Shown: piece by piece, positions 61,781 to 64,000 of the stretch | How the letters are laid out: each line of letters starts with the position of its first letter | How positions within the stretch are numbered: the first letter of the stretch is position 1 | Assembly: GCA_000231825.2 (NCBI GenBank) | Contig: JH720364.1 | Location: forward strand, 309,014-373,013 | DNA length: 64,000 nt | DNA from: Tetrahymena elliotti 4EA | Lineage: Eukaryota; Ciliophora; Oligohymenophorea; Hymenostomatida; Tetrahymenidae | Reading direction: 5' to 3' | Translations under genes and position numbers: made by a program | The notes under the pieces: generated by a model | What the model was told of the DNA's origin: nothing | What the model saw: the letters and a program-made list of their open reading frames with translations, nothing else | Databases searched by the model: none

Positions 61781-62580
61781 CTATGTCTGACTTAGGGTCA
61801 TAACACTCTGGTGCTTGATACAAGAAGTTTCCCATCTTCATTTATTTTTGAAGTGAATCATTATTTGAATATTCAATTAGTAAGGTAAAATGATGTGCAA
61901 ATACATATTGATTGATTGCAAACCAGATTTGTTTACTTGATTATCTGCAAATCCAAAATCAGCTATTTAATAAATGGAATATAAAACTTGTTTTTGATTA
62001 ATAGTAATTTATATACAAACAACTGCATTTCCATTGTAATCAATTAAGATATTGTACATTTAGATCATTTACAAGGTAGCTCTTAGAGTGAATATAGTAG
62101 AGTCCTTCAGCTATGTCTTTAGCATATTTTATTGTTGATATTTCATTCAGTCTTTTGTTTTAGTTACTTTCTAAGAGTTCAGAAAGAGTTCCTTTATTTA
62201 AAGAGTATTTATTCTTAAATTAAAATTATCAATAAAATAAAGTCTTTTGGCTAATTTATTTATTAATTTATTAAAAAATAACTAAGTGTTTTTGTACCCT
62301 AATACTCAAATTTATTAAAAAATAAGTAAGTATTTTAGTACCCTAACACTCATTATTTAGGACTAAGTAAGTAAATATTATTTTCCTTCAAATGAATCTA
62401 AAAGATAAGATCATTATCTAAAATTCCTGAAGGATCTCTAACTTAAACTCCTTTGATTGCATATCTTATTTTTGTATTCTAATCTTTTGCTAGTAAGACT
62501 AATCCTTATGCTCCCTCTCCTATTTTGGTTAGATTCTTAGATGTCAGAAACTTTTGTAAATAAATTTCAAATTGGATTAG
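61781..62580 (-). pseudogene. Broken protein-kinase gene
   Basis: Read on the minus strand. An N-lobe is present near 62565-62390, with glycine loop KIGEGAQGLVLLAKD and a Lys in RYAIKGV. The alpha-C to hinge part is missing, and a duplicated ~44-base noncoding block stands where it should be. Near 62195-62085, DIAEGLYYIHSKSYLVNDLN matches the helix before the catalytic loop. The HRD motif is VND, the following Lys is Asn, and a one-base-type frameshift at about 62050 separates it from NILIDYNGNAVV. DFG (IADFGFADNQ) and the APE region (LYQAPECYDPKSDI) follow across a plausible intron. The C-lobe beyond SDI (YSFG...RP) is absent. Loss of several essential parts points to a decayed kinase; an unusual spliced gene is less likely. 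Confidence 0.75.
62267..62353. repeat. Two-copy 44-base tandem duplication inside the pseudogene
   Basis: Two adjacent copies of a unit beginning TTATTAAAAAATAA(C/G)TAAGT and ending with GTACCCTAA(T/C)ACTCA differ at only a few positions. This suggests a fairly recent duplication within the decayed kinase. Confidence 0.85.
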
Positions 62581-64000
62581 GGCTTACTAGGCTAGTAAGT
62601 AAAAAAAGCTAAATTTATTTATTGATTAGTTAATGAATATTGAAAGTATTTAAATTCTTCGTTTATAAGTAACAGTGGGTCTGTCTTAAATGTTTCAAAA
62701 AAAGTAATATTATATTATTTCAATAAAGAAATTATTATCAAATTAATTAGTTTTTACGGACTAATTAAGGCTTATTGAGCATCTAGACACCTTTCTATCT
62801 ATATATCTCTTTAACTTTATTCCTCTTTTCAATATAATATGGAAAGCAAGTCTATATTTAGCTTCTTGAGAATCTCCAAGATTTTAGCTTATTATACCCA
62901 TTTTTCAATTTCTGAATTTATTTTGATATAGCAAATTAATTTGTATTAATTAATTATTTGTCAATTGACAATCTCTCTCAAGTTTTTAAGTGCTTGAAAA
63001 TACAATAATAATTAATTAAATTATTAGTTATTAGAATTTAAATGATTAATTTATTCTTTATTAGAATAATAAATAATATAAGACTATAAATATTTATTTT
63101 AAGCTGATGAAATACAAATTTCTTTCAAATATGAGAAACCAAAAAATAAAACAATTATTAATTAATCATTTATTGATACAAACAAACAAAACAAAATATC
63201 GTATCTTTGATATTAAAACATCTAAATTGATAATCATACCTAAATTTTTGCCTAATTTATCAAAAAGTATTTAATTTTTTTTATAATAAAAATATAAATA
63301 GGTTTGCGAAGAAGGCTATTTTAATCTACTCACATGTTAGGCTACTGTTAATCAATAAAAAATATTTTTTCATTGCTCATTTTTGTTTATCTGTTAAAAT
63401 ATTTTTTAAATTTATTTTGAATTAAAATTAAGAAAAAATATAAAATTTCAAGTTTTAATATTAAATTTAGTAACCTATTTACAAAGAAATATATTTTAGT
63501 TTTTAAGCCACTAAATTATCGTTTACATAATTTTCTTTTAGATTTGAGATAAATTACTAATTATCTTCTAACAGTAAACAAATTCAAACATTAAAATTAT
63601 ACTAATTGATATATGATGTTTCATTTATTAAAACATTTTGAACTGTTAATTAAATAAACAAAAAAAAATTATTATGAAATTATAATTTTAAAAACCTCAT
63701 GAAATATTTTTAACATAAATTATCCTAAGTTAATCCTTATTGTTTTATTTAGTATTTGAAGTGATAAATAAGCTTTTTAAAATGATATGAATTCAGAGAA
63801 TATCATGCTAAATATTATAAATTATTTTCCCTTTGTACAGCTTTAGTATATGGTTCTAATTTTTCTTCTTTTTTAATAAAATAATGTTTTAAATTTTAAT
63901 TTTTTAGATTTTTTTTCATTTTTAATCTTAAATTTAATAGACTTTTAATATAAAAAACATACCAGCAAACTAAGTAGAATTATATTAATTTTTATTAGAA
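62581..64000. other. Intergenic, possible further pseudogene remnant
   Basis: Mostly AT-rich. On the minus strand at about 62901-62740 a short frame reads GDSQEAKYRLAFHIILKRG. It resembles a piece of a TPR/Sel1-like repeat and may be the decayed N-terminal part of the same kinase gene. Nothing else was recognised up to the end of the window. Confidence 0.5.

Noticed and set aside
1..64000. tRNA, rRNA or known small-RNA genes
   Set aside because: No cloverleaf-like GC-rich 70-90 base segments or familiar conserved boxes were recognised by eye. A covariance-model scan would be decisive and could not be run.

Overview
The window reads as nuclear DNA of a ciliate, most likely the somatic (macronuclear) genome of a Tetrahymena species. 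It is roughly three quarters A+T. Genes stay open only if TAA and TAG are read as glutamine and TGA is the sole stop. Introns are short, AT-rich, GT...AG, and mostly 45-220 nt. Standard-code ORF finding therefore breaks nearly every gene. All gene models below were read by eye with the ciliate code, and each splice junction was checked for reading phase. There is one 100-N assembly gap (43856-43955).

Layout. 1-5106: a multi-pass membrane histidine-kinase-like protein (+) with a hairpin-forming inverted repeat in its last intron. 5681-6520: a small secreted Cys-containing protein (+). 7388-8602: a 231-residue bromodomain + extra-terminal (BET-type) protein (+), seven exons. 9810-14238: an ankyrin-repeat AGC kinase (-), nine exons. 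15793-19146: a second, strongly diverged histidine-kinase-like membrane protein (-). 21468-22067: an AlkB-family 2-oxoglutarate/Fe(II) dioxygenase closest to the ALKBH8 catalytic domain (-). 24738-29227: an eIF2-alpha-kinase-type protein kinase with a large N/Q-rich insert (+). 33037-34062: a Q-rich protein with high-expression codon use (+). 39399-40187 and 41635-42809: two tandem TIM17-family genes with identical intron positions, the first diverged and the second canonical (+). 44643-45779: a Cys-cluster/coiled-coil protein (+). 46741-50192: CTF18, the alternative clamp-loader large subunit (-), ten exons. 51306-52823: a kelch-repeat protein (+), head-to-head with CTF18. 53295-58901: a single-exon 1868-residue kinase-TPR protein (+). 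61781-62580: a broken kinase pseudogene (-).

No operon logic is expected in this organism. The neighbours share a signalling flavour (two histidine-kinase-like proteins, three intact kinases, one dead kinase). Chromatin and replication (BET, CTF18), RNA or nucleic-acid demethylation (AlkB) and mitochondrial import (TIM17 pair) are also represented. Intergenic spaces are long, AT-rich, and hold several degenerate tandem repeats.

The most novel-looking item is the kinase-TPR protein. Upstream of its real kinase domain it carries two units that look like degenerate kinase N-lobes, each closed by a Cys-rich motif. Other points worth a second look are the tandem divergent TIM17 paralogue, the minimal BET protein, the pseudo-histidine kinase, the long hairpin inside an intron, and an unexplained GC-richer segment at about 28965-29227.
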